Shown in pieces: positions 17,553 to 25,306 of a stretch of 64,000 bases of DNA. The position numbers and the translations under genes are program-made. Where the stretch lies: contig CBDBKC010000037.1 of the NCBI GenBank assembly GCA_965206655.1, positions 930,001 to 994,000 of the forward strand. Direction: 5' to 3'. The notes beneath the pieces were generated by a model. It made no database searches. It saw nothing but the letters and a program-made list of their open reading frames with translations, and was not told where the DNA came from. The first letter of the stretch is position 1. Every line of letters begins with the position of its first letter. Source of the stretch: JAPPLB01 sp965206655. Its GTDB lineage: Bacteria; Acidobacteriota; Terriglobia; Bryobacterales; UBA6623.

Positions 17553-19466
17553 TTATTTGACCCGTAGGGTAATAGAGTGATTGCCGCTTACAATCGAGTT
17601 CAAGTCCATTGACGTCTGAGCGAGCACCGATTGCGGTTCGAGCGTTAAGCGGCCGGGACTCGACTTTCGCATCACGTTCAGCATGGAAAGCGGCATGTTC
17701 GGTAGGCTCTTGTCGCCCAGGTGGGCCGTCAGTGCGGGCTGCATCAAGGTGATGTAGAGCCGGTTGTTCGCGGGCTCGCGGTTGAGAGCCGACACGGTTT
17801 CGTTCAGACTCAACAGGCGGTTGCGCGCGAGACCGGCCTGACGCGTACGATCGAGGGTGCCGGCGTCGGTTACGAGTAGCCGTAGCGTGCCCTTTTGCGC
17901 GTTGGGCGGTACCGTTAGCTCGAACGTCTCGGTGATCCGCGACCCTCGGTACGGGCGCAGGATGACCTTTCCGGTCAAGATATCGCCCGGTGCTACGTCT
18001 CGTGTATCGACCGCGGCTTGCTCGATCACGGCTACGCGCCGCGCCGGCAGCAGCTCGATCGAGACATCCACGCTGTCGAACGCCGGGAACTCCCCGCTGT
18101 TCGTAAATAGCTTTTGAAACTTATCTCCAACCCAACCCGCCAACGCCAAAGGGGCTGGGACAGGCGAGTCGTTTGCCGTCTGCATTGTTTCCAGCGCAAT
18201 CGTCTGATCGCCGCCCAAATCGATGTTGCCCTTCAGCCGGAACGTCGATTCCGGCGCAAAATCGTTCATCCCGAACATCGAGTTGAAGATCATGATCATC
18301 ATCAGAGGCGGTGTCCACTTCTGATTTTGAAAGACGTCGAACCGAAGATTCTTTTCCTTGATCAAGCGGTCGCCGGCGCCAAAGCTCTTGACATTCACAC
18401 GAAGCGGAATCGTCTTGGCCGTCTCTCCGAGGACGCCCATGATTCCGGAATGCCGGTCCTGACGCAAAGCGCCCACGGTCTCGGCTGAGTTCGCGAACTT
18501 GACCGGCTGGAATTGAGAAGCCAGCACGGTCAGCACGTCGGCTGTCGCCATCGGCATCTCGATCGGTCCCATGTTGAACATCGGGTGCCCAAATGCCAGG
18601 ATCCGTTTCCCGTCGTTGTAAGTGACGGTACCGAGCCCTGAAGCGGACGAGTCGCCCGAAACCAATACGGCCGCGATCGGCTCGCCCGGGTTCAATGCGC
18701 CCAGGCCACTGCCGCTCTTCGAGCCCGCCGATGCCCCTACGGCTCCGCCCTGCATGACTCGCACGCCCGATTGGCGGAAGAAACCCGTAAACAGATCCAG
18801 CGCGCCCGCGTCGAGCCCCGCGAAGGTAAGGGGCGTTTCGATCGCCGCCATATACGGATCCGCCGGAAATTCAGCGCCCTGCGCATTCCAAACCTTCGCG
18901 GCCAAGCCTTTGCTTTCCGCACCGGGGGTTGCGCCTGCAAGTTGCAGGGAACCAGCCGCCCGGCCCCCGGAACCAGCGCCGACGCTCGCTTGCACGGGCC
19001 GCCCCTGATCGAACTCGTTGATCTCGAGCATCAGGTCGATCGGCGTGATGCCCGCGATGGCATCGGGCGAGAAGGTGCTGAATCGCAATGACACCGCCCC
19101 GAGCAGCTTGCCGTCGTAGTAAACCGGGCTGCCGCTCATGCCACCCGCGACGTTCGTGCGGGCCGCCTTGCCGCCCAGCTTGGCCATGATGATGTGCTGT
19201 CCCGGACCCCAGATATTCCGCAACACGCCGATCACCTCGACGGGGACGGGCTCGGGAACTGTTCTTTCAAACGTTGTCCAGGCCGTGGCCTGCATGCCCG
19301 GCTTTACTTCGCTCAGGGGGAGGGTTTCAACGGGCCCGGCCTTCGGCGGATCGCCGGCCGTTGCGTCTTGCGATCGAGAGACGACAGGCGACATCAGTCC
19401 CGCCGTGAGCGCCAGCAGGACCACGCCCCATCGACTCCAAGCAGGCTGAACTTTGCCGTGGACCAT
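17553..19466 (-). CDS. S55-family (SpoIVB-like) secreted serine peptidase, copy 1
   Basis: The protein of about 637 residues starts with a signal peptide (WGVVLLALTAGLMSPVVS). A conserved region VEVIGVLRN then leads to the S55 nucleophile box GMSGSPVYYDGKLLGAV, with Ser about residue 111. A GTVTYNDGKRILAFGHPMF block with the presumed catalytic His follows at about residue 294. In B. subtilis SpoIVB the His block precedes the Ser block, so the order here is reversed. ATG at 19466 is preceded by GAGGAG at 9 nt. The gene is followed after about 60 bp by the propeller gene. Its paralogue is at 23432-25306. The substrate is unknown; it probably acts in the envelope. Confidence 0.85.
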   Translation of the reverse strand: MVHGKVQPAWSRWGVVLLALTAGLMSPVVSRSQDATAGDPPKAGPVETLPLSEVKPGMQATAWTTFERTVPEPVPVEVIGVLRNIWGPGQHIIMAKLGGKAARTNVAGGMSGSPVYYDGKLLGAVSLRFSTFSPDAIAGITPIDLMLEINEFDQGRPVQASVGAGSGGRAAGSLQLAGATPGAESKGLAAKVWNAQGAEFPADPYMAAIETPLTFAGLDAGALDLFTGFFRQSGVRVMQGGAVGASAGSKSGSGLGALNPGEPIAAVLVSGDSSASGLGTVTYNDGKRILAFGHPMFNMGPIEMPMATADVLTVLASQFQPVKFANSAETVGALRQDRHSGIMGVLGETAKTIPLRVNVKSFGAGDRLIKEKNLRFDVFQNQKWTPPLMMIMIFNSMFGMNDFAPESTFRLKGNIDLGGDQTIALETMQTANDSPVPAPLALAGWVGDKFQKLFTNSGEFPAFDSVDVSIELLPARRVAVIEQAAVDTRDVAPGDILTGKVILRPYRGSRITETFELTVPPNAQKGTLRLLVTDAGTLDRTRQAGLARNRLLSLNETVSALNREPANNRLYITLMQPALTAHLGDKSLPNMPLSMLNVMRKSSPGRLTLEPQSVLAQTSMDLNSIVSGNHSITLRVK

Positions 19467-19626
19467 TGCCCGTATCTCCTCAATAAGCATATAACAAGGC
19501 CATATCGACCCAAGACGCTGATTGTGCGAAAACATGCTCCGCGGGCGAGTAGATGAGCCGCCAGTCTTCGATAAGCCTAATCCCTGTTAGAATCGACTGC
19601 GGTTAAGCTTTCATTCGAGACGAACG

Positions 19627-22329
19627 ATGCGCAAACTACATTTCCCACCAAAAACACTTGCGATGGGTATCGCGTTGAGCCTGGTGCTATTGACACCGGC
19701 AGCCGCCCAGTCGACCGGCGCGCCGGCCACGCCGGATGACTTCGCCGGCTTCCCGATTGGTTCCGACGGCAACCTGCTTCGTTGGGAAAAGATCGTCGAC
19801 TACTTCCGCCTCACTGCGTCGAAGAGCAGCCGCGTAATCTTCGAAGAACTCGGCAAGACCACCAACGGCAACCCCTTTGTGATGGCGACCATCTCATCTC
19901 CCGACAACCTCGCCCGGCTCGATGAAATCAAAGCCACGCAGCACCTACTGGCCGATCCGCGCAAGCTCAGCGGCGATCAAGCCGAGAAACTGCCCTGGGA
20001 ATCGCCGATTGTCGTTCTGATGTCGTGCAACATCCACTCGACCGAAATCGCCTCGTCGCAGATGGCGCTGAAGGTTCTGCACCGCCTCGCGACGGAAGAT
20101 TCACCGTGGGTCCGGAACGTTCTCGATCATGTGGTCTTTCTGCTCGTCCCTTCGCTCAATCCCGATGGGCAGATCATCGTCACCGACTGGAACAACCGCG
20201 TGCGCGGCACTGAGAACGTATGGTCGCCCGTTCCCCAGCTTTATCACCCCTATGTTGGACACGACAACAATCGCGACGCCTTCCTGATGACGCAGGTCGA
20301 GGCGCGCCTCATCAACAAAGTGCTCTACCAGGACTGGCTGCCGCAGGTCTTTCTCGACCAGCACCAAATGGGGCCAACCGGGATGCGCGTCTTCGTTCCG
20401 CCCTTCACGAATCCCATCAATCCCAACGTCAATCCCGTCATCTGGACCGAACTCGGTATCTTCGGGCTCGGCATGTTCAACCGCCTGCACGAAGCGGACT
20501 ACACCGGAAACGGCTACAACATCAGCTATACAAGCTGGTGGCAGGGCGGCTTCATCCGGGCTGCTTGGTATCACAACATCGTTGGTTTGCTCACCGAAGT
20601 AGCGAGCGCCAACCTGGCGAGCCCCGTTCACCAAAGAGAAGCCGAATTATGGGGCAAGCCCGATCGATCGTATTCGTCGCGGGATTGGGTGAAAGATCGG
20701 GAGAAAGACCCAGCGGCCCCCGCGCCGGCTCCGAGCATGCTGGCCCCGCTGGTCAATTACCCGCGGCCTTGGCTGGGCGGCAAATGGACTCTCAGCGACA
20801 TCATCGACCGCGAGCTGACCATTGCCTACAGCCTGCTCGAAACAGCAGCGAATAACCGCGTTCAGGTCATCGAGAACCAAATCGGAATGGGCCGCAAGGC
20901 CATCGAGCAAGGCAAAGAGGGAGGCCCATACGCTTTCGTGTTCCCGCCCGAGCAGCATGACCCGGGGGCGCTCTATCAACTGCTCGAAGCACTGCGCTTT
21001 AACGGGGTCGAGATCCAACGCGCGCGCGACGATTTTGAAGCGGACGGCAAAACCCATCCGGAAGGTTCATACGTCATCGCGATGGCTCAGCCTTTCCGTA
21101 ACTATGTGGTCGATCTGATGTCGCCCCACGACTACCCTGACCCGGCCGACATGCCGGCGGGAGCGATGCGCTCTCGCCCGTATGACTCAACGACATGGAC
21201 CATGCCTGTGCAGATGGGCGTAGAAATGGCGCGCGTGGAGGCTTCGTTTGACGCCGCGCTGGAACAACTCGGTGAGATCCAACCGCCGACCGGGAAGTTC
21301 AGCCGCGCCGGCAAGAGCCAATTCGGTTTTCTCATCCGCCCCGAGCCCAACAACACCGCCACGGCCTTGAACCGCCTCTTCCGCGAAGGCGCCGATGTAC
21401 GTTGGACAACTGAGGAGTGGACTGTCGGCGCAACCAGCTATCCACCTGGGACGCTTTGGGTGAGGGGACTCTCCGCTGACTCCGCCGCCACGCTCGTCGA
21501 ATCGCTGGGGCTCACCGGATCACTCTTCACGGGTGTGCCTCCGGTACCCACGCAGCCGCTTGCGGAACCTCGGCTCGCGTTGTATCAACCATGGACATCC
21601 TCGATGGACGAAGGGTGGACACGTTGGCTGCTGGAACGATACGAATTCCGGACCACCATCATTCACGACATCGACGTTCGATCAGGAAAGCTGGCGGGTA
21701 AATGGGACGCCATCATTCTCCCGGGCGACCGCGGCGAGGAAAGTATCATCGAAGGTCACACCAGCAAGTCCGTGCCGAAGGAATATCGAGGCGGCATCGG
21801 TGAGAAAGGCCGCGCCGCTCTGCGCGAATTTGTGGCCGAAGGCGGCACGCTCATCACGATGGGCGATTCCACGGAATTCGCGCTGCGAACCTTTGCATTG
21901 CCGCTCAAGGATGCGCTCCAGGGCATTGAGAGTTCGGAGTTCTCTTGCCCCGGATCATTCCTCCGGATTCTCGTCGATAATCGGAACCCGCTTGCCTACG
22001 GAATGCCCTCCGAGGCCTCGGCGGTGTTCAAGGGCGATTCCGTGTTCGAAGCAGTACCCGAGTTCAGCTACACCGATCTGCAGGTGGTAGCCCGCTACCC
22101 CGGGACGAATCCGCTTCAAAGCGGTTGGATACGGGGCGATGAGCACCTGCACAACCGTATCGCAGCGGCTGAGGTCGGCTACAAACGGGGTCGCATCGTG
22201 TTGATCGGCTTCCGGCCGCAGCACCGGGCTCAATCCCACAACACCTTCAAGCTGCTGTTCAATTCGATTTACCTTTCGGCGGCGGGACCGGCCGATACGG
22301 TTCAGCTCCAGATCAACGCGATTCCCTAG
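19627..22329 (+). CDS. Secreted M14-family zinc carboxypeptidase with C-terminal amidotransferase-like domain
   Basis: The 900-residue protein begins with a signal peptide (LAMGIALSLVLLTPAAAQ). The M14 domain has the HxxE zinc pair in NIHSTE (His137, Glu140), the substrate-binding NNRD (about 214-217) and the third zinc ligand in DQHQMG (His247). A large C-terminal extension contains an open alpha/beta segment (WDAIILPGDRGEESI... GTLITMGDSTEF) typical of the class-I-amidotransferase-like fold in this subgroup. It probably trims peptides outside the cytoplasm. The gene is divergent from the S55/propeller operon copy 1, with about 160 bp between starts. Confidence 0.9.
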   Translation: MRKLHFPPKTLAMGIALSLVLLTPAAAQSTGAPATPDDFAGFPIGSDGNLLRWEKIVDYFRLTASKSSRVIFEELGKTTNGNPFVMATISSPDNLARLDEIKATQHLLADPRKLSGDQAEKLPWESPIVVLMSCNIHSTEIASSQMALKVLHRLATEDSPWVRNVLDHVVFLLVPSLNPDGQIIVTDWNNRVRGTENVWSPVPQLYHPYVGHDNNRDAFLMTQVEARLINKVLYQDWLPQVFLDQHQMGPTGMRVFVPPFTNPINPNVNPVIWTELGIFGLGMFNRLHEADYTGNGYNISYTSWWQGGFIRAAWYHNIVGLLTEVASANLASPVHQREAELWGKPDRSYSSRDWVKDREKDPAAPAPAPSMLAPLVNYPRPWLGGKWTLSDIIDRELTIAYSLLETAANNRVQVIENQIGMGRKAIEQGKEGGPYAFVFPPEQHDPGALYQLLEALRFNGVEIQRARDDFEADGKTHPEGSYVIAMAQPFRNYVVDLMSPHDYPDPADMPAGAMRSRPYDSTTWTMPVQMGVEMARVEASFDAALEQLGEIQPPTGKFSRAGKSQFGFLIRPEPNNTATALNRLFREGADVRWTTEEWTVGATSYPPGTLWVRGLSADSAATLVESLGLTGSLFTGVPPVPTQPLAEPRLALYQPWTSSMDEGWTRWLLERYEFRTTIIHDIDVRSGKLAGKWDAIILPGDRGEESIIEGHTSKSVPKEYRGGIGEKGRAALREFVAEGGTLITMGDSTEFALRTFALPLKDALQGIESSEFSCPGSFLRILVDNRNPLAYGMPSEASAVFKGDSVFEAVPEFSYTDLQVVARYPGTNPLQSGWIRGDEHLHNRIAAAEVGYKRGRIVLIGFRPQHRAQSHNTFKLLFNSIYLSAAGPADTVQLQINAIP

Positions 22330-22698
22330 CAGGCGGCGACACTAGCCGGTACGCCTCGCCACGCGGAAACCCAGGTACACCGTTTCACAAGTTCGCCGCC
22401 ATACTCCTCAACGATTTCAGGTGCGACGGGAGCACGTCGTTCCCGGGTTGCCGACTGCACGGACCTGCGAACCGGCTGGTTCAACCCTGCGCCTCTACAC
22501 AGGATCGAGCGGCCCGGCCCGAGCGCCGGGAGAGACTGATCAGTGAAACTCGGGACCCGAATAGTGAAGCGCGGATGAGAGCTAGTCTGCTTGAGCCAGG
22601 GCGGCCAGACCGGTCATTCGCATCAGAGTCAAACAGTCCGGAGCTGGTCAACGTCTCTATTGGGTGAGCCTGGGGGCGAGGGGCTTTGAGCAGAGGCT
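22330..22698. other. Intergenic region, no gene recognised
   Basis: Between the M14 peptidase stop and the end of the higA gene only Arg/Ser-rich shadow frames are open. No tRNA fold or clear terminator was seen. Confidence 0.4.
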
Positions 22699-22995
22699 TT
22701 ACGCCACCGGCCGCGGCTCGTAGCGTTCGACCCGGATCTCGTCCTCGCGAGCTTGCGCCTGGGCGACGTCGTAGGCGGCCTGCAGGCGAATCCACGTTTC
22801 CGTCGTTGAGCCGAAAGCCTTGGCGAGCCGGATCGCCATTTCGGTCGACATGCCCGCGCGGCCATTCAGCAGGTTCGAGAGCGCCTGGCGGCTGACGCCG
22901 AGCACCTTTGCGCCTTCGGTGACGTTCAACCCGAGCGGTTCCAGACAGGAAACACGCACGACTTTGCCGGGGTGAGGCGGGTTTTTCATCGGCAT
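22699..22995 (-). CDS. higA: HigA-type antitoxin
   Basis: This 98-residue XRE-family protein has a helix-turn-helix in NVTEGAKVLGVSRQALSNLLNG, followed by the HigA-typical MSTEMAIRLAKAFGSTTETW. It should neutralise the HigB toxin encoded just upstream and repress the operon promoter. The start at 22995 is supported by AGGAG 8 nt upstream; a second ATG two codons in is possible. The toxin gene comes first, 17 bp away, which is the HigBA order. Confidence 0.92.
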   Translation of the reverse strand: MPMKNPPHPGKVVRVSCLEPLGLNVTEGAKVLGVSRQALSNLLNGRAGMSTEMAIRLAKAFGSTTETWIRLQAAYDVAQAQAREDEIRVERYEPRPVA

Positions 22996-23012
22996 GGCAG
23001 CTTCTCCTTTCG

Positions 23013-23291
23013 TTAGTGATAGTCGATCAACTCGACATCGTAGACGTCCTCACCTTCAAAGCGGAAGATGATGCGCCAATTGGACTTCACCGTAATCGAC
23101 CAGTAGCCTTTCATCTCGCCCTTGAGCGCATGCAACCTGTAGTTGGGAATGCGCATCGCCTCGGCCGAGCTGGCGACGTCGAGTTGAGCCAGCATCGCTT
23201 CCACGCGATCTTGCATATCGGTGCGGATCAGGCTGTGGTCATCACGCTCAAAAAAGCGCTTCAGCCCGCGATGGCGGAAGCTCTTTATCAT
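23013..23291 (-). CDS. higB: HigB/RelE-type toxin
   Basis: The 92-residue protein belongs to the plasmid-maintenance killer/HigB family of ribosome-dependent mRNA interferases. Recognisable blocks are IKSFRHRGLKRFFE at the N-terminus, RLHALKGEMKGYWSI in the middle and WRIIFRFEG-DVYDVELIDYH at the end. The gene overlaps no neighbour and is followed 17 bp later by higA. The proposed promoter lies so close to the ATG that the transcript may be leaderless. It is complete and probably functional. Confidence 0.93.
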   Translation of the reverse strand: MIKSFRHRGLKRFFERDDHSLIRTDMQDRVEAMLAQLDVASSAEAMRIPNYRLHALKGEMKGYWSITVKSNWRIIFRFEGEDVYDVELIDYH

Positions 23292-23297
23292 TCACTA

Positions 23298-23326
23298 ACC
23301 GTAAAGCGTCTATCGACACTTGTCAA
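23298..23326 (-). promoter_or_regulatory. Predicted promoter of higBA
   Basis: On the minus strand a perfect -35 TTGACA (23326-23321) is followed after 17 nt by TACGGT (23303-23298), a partial -10 match. The ATG of higB begins 6 nt after the -10 element, so transcription would start at or near the start codon. No Shine-Dalgarno is visible before higB, which fits leaderless translation. Confidence 0.5.
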
Positions 23327-23431
23327 CAGGGATGACCTCCTATCGATCGCCTTCGTGCCCCTCTTCAAAGAGAGGTCCGAAGTCCCCTGCCCTGCTACCG
23401 CCCGGTCATCAAAGCCGGACCCGGGATCCTT

Positions 23432-25306
23432 ATGCGGATTCCACTGACTGCGACCACTGCTGTGGGGCACTACCCGGTCCCAACCCAGCAGAGAGATAGA
23501 ATAAAGCCAGTCGTGTTCCGGCCCCTGCTCACGCTCCTACTCCTCTTGTCCGCTACCTCAGCGCAAGCGGCCGACCTCTTCCCGCTCGACCAGGTCAAAG
23601 CCGGCATGAGGGGAACCGGCCGGACTGTCTTTTCCGGCGAGCAAGTCGAGGAATTCGAAGTGGAAATCCTTGGCGTGCTGCGGAACATCGCGCCAGGGGA
23701 ATCGCTGATTCTGGCACGTCTGGCAGGCGGTCCACTGGCCAGGACGGGTGTAGCGGCGGGGATGAGTGGGAGCCCTGTTTACCTGGCCGGCAAACTGGCC
23801 GGAGCCGTCGCCTATTCATTTCCCTTTTCGACCGAGCCAATCGCCGGTATCCGCCCGATTCACGAGATGATCGAGCGGCTCGACGACGCGCCCGCGGGCC
23901 CCGTCAAGCGGGCAGGTAGTTTGCTGGAGCCGAATTGGGCGGCCGCTGAATCCGCCGGGCGCTTCATCCCGAACCCCGAGGCTGAACTGCTACCTTCCGG
24001 CCCGAAGGCGATAGGCGGCGAACCGCGATTGCTCCCGATCGCGACGCCTGTCGCGCTGGCCGGCTTCTCGGAAAGGACCTTCGAAGTATTCGGCAAGCAA
24101 CTGCGCAGCCTGGGACTCCGGCCCGCCCAAGGGGTGGGCGGACGCGGGACAAACGATGAGCCTCCCTCGCCCCCCAAACCGGGGTCGATGATCGGTGTAG
24201 CGCTCATTCAAGGTGACATGGAGTTGAGCGCCGCCGGCACGGTCACACACATCGACGACAACCGCCTCTACGCCTTCGGGCACCGTTTCCTGTCAAGCGG
24301 CCCTACCGAGATGCCGCTCCTCGCGTCGTCGGTCATCACGATGGTCCCAAACCTCAATAACTCCTTCAAGATCGCGGCCTCGGGCGGTCCGCTGGGCGTC
24401 GTCACACAAGACCGGGCGAGCGGAATCTTCGGCGAGTTGGGACGCGCCGCTCAGTTGCTGCCGCTTGAGATCGATCTCAAATCGAACGGTCGATCATGGC
24501 AATACAAGATGGAGTTGGTGAGAGATCGCACTCTCTCGCCTTTCCTGCTGCAGATGGCGCTCTTTTCCGCGGTTGATACAACGGAAAGGCAGATCGGCGC
24601 ATCCAGCTATCGCGTCAACGGGCGAGTCGATCTCGGAGACGCAATACCGCCGTTGCGGCTCGACAATATGTATGCCGGTTCAAACGGAGTCGCATTGCAA
24701 CTGGCGACCTTGACGAGCATTCCGCTAGCCTACCTGCTGAATCTCGATTTCAAGGATGTAGAGCCGCGAGGAATCGATCTCAAGATCGAGGCCATCGATG
24801 AAGAGCAACGGCTCGACATCGATCGCGGTTGGGCCTCGAAAACAAGAGCCCGAGTCGGGGAAACCGTCGAATTAGCGGCCGCTTTGCGAGACGGCGCCGG
24901 CAACGAAACCGTGAAGAAGACCCCGTTTCAGATTCCGCCCGGAACGAAGCCTGGGGTCCTTGAGGTTACCTTCTCCGATGGCGGCTCTTTGAACATGCTC
25001 GACTGGCGGATCTTCGCCTCGCCGACCCGTGCGGAGGACCCGACCAAACTCGTCGAGGCCATGAACCGCTTGCGGCGCAACGATCGTCTTTACGTTCGTG
25101 TGTGGCGGTCGTCACAGGCGTTCCTGCTCAACACCGAACGACTTCCCTCTCCTCCCGCGTCAGTGCTCGCTCTGCTGTCGTCACCGCGGGCGCAGGGCGG
25201 CGGCGTCACGGCTGACTGGCAGTCGACAATTGAGGAGTTTGAATTGGACGGCCTGGACAGTGTCATCCAGGGCAGTGTCAGCACGAGGATCACTGTCATC
25301 GAATGA
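23432..25306 (+). CDS. S55-family (SpoIVB-like) secreted serine peptidase, copy 2
   Basis: This paralogue of the 17553-19466 gene is 624 residues from the first ATG. A GTG at 23513 would place the signal peptide (FRPLLTLLLLLSATSAQA) at the very N-terminus and is the likelier start; neither has a good Shine-Dalgarno. The S55 nucleophile box is GMSGSPVYLAGKLAGAV (Ser112). The His block, GTVTHIDDNRLYAFGHRF (His284), comes after it, as in copy 1. ASGIFGELG and a C-terminal beta-rich region follow. The stop overlaps the start of the downstream propeller gene (ATGA), indicating translational coupling. Substrate unknown. Confidence 0.85.
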   Translation: MRIPLTATTAVGHYPVPTQQRDRIKPVVFRPLLTLLLLLSATSAQAADLFPLDQVKAGMRGTGRTVFSGEQVEEFEVEILGVLRNIAPGESLILARLAGGPLARTGVAAGMSGSPVYLAGKLAGAVAYSFPFSTEPIAGIRPIHEMIERLDDAPAGPVKRAGSLLEPNWAAAESAGRFIPNPEAELLPSGPKAIGGEPRLLPIATPVALAGFSERTFEVFGKQLRSLGLRPAQGVGGRGTNDEPPSPPKPGSMIGVALIQGDMELSAAGTVTHIDDNRLYAFGHRFLSSGPTEMPLLASSVITMVPNLNNSFKIAASGGPLGVVTQDRASGIFGELGRAAQLLPLEIDLKSNGRSWQYKMELVRDRTLSPFLLQMALFSAVDTTERQIGASSYRVNGRVDLGDAIPPLRLDNMYAGSNGVALQLATLTSIPLAYLLNLDFKDVEPRGIDLKIEAIDEEQRLDIDRGWASKTRARVGETVELAAALRDGAGNETVKKTPFQIPPGTKPGVLEVTFSDGGSLNMLDWRIFASPTRAEDPTKLVEAMNRLRRNDRLYVRVWRSSQAFLLNTERLPSPPASVLALLSSPRAQGGGVTADWQSTIEEFELDGLDSVIQGSVSTRITVIE

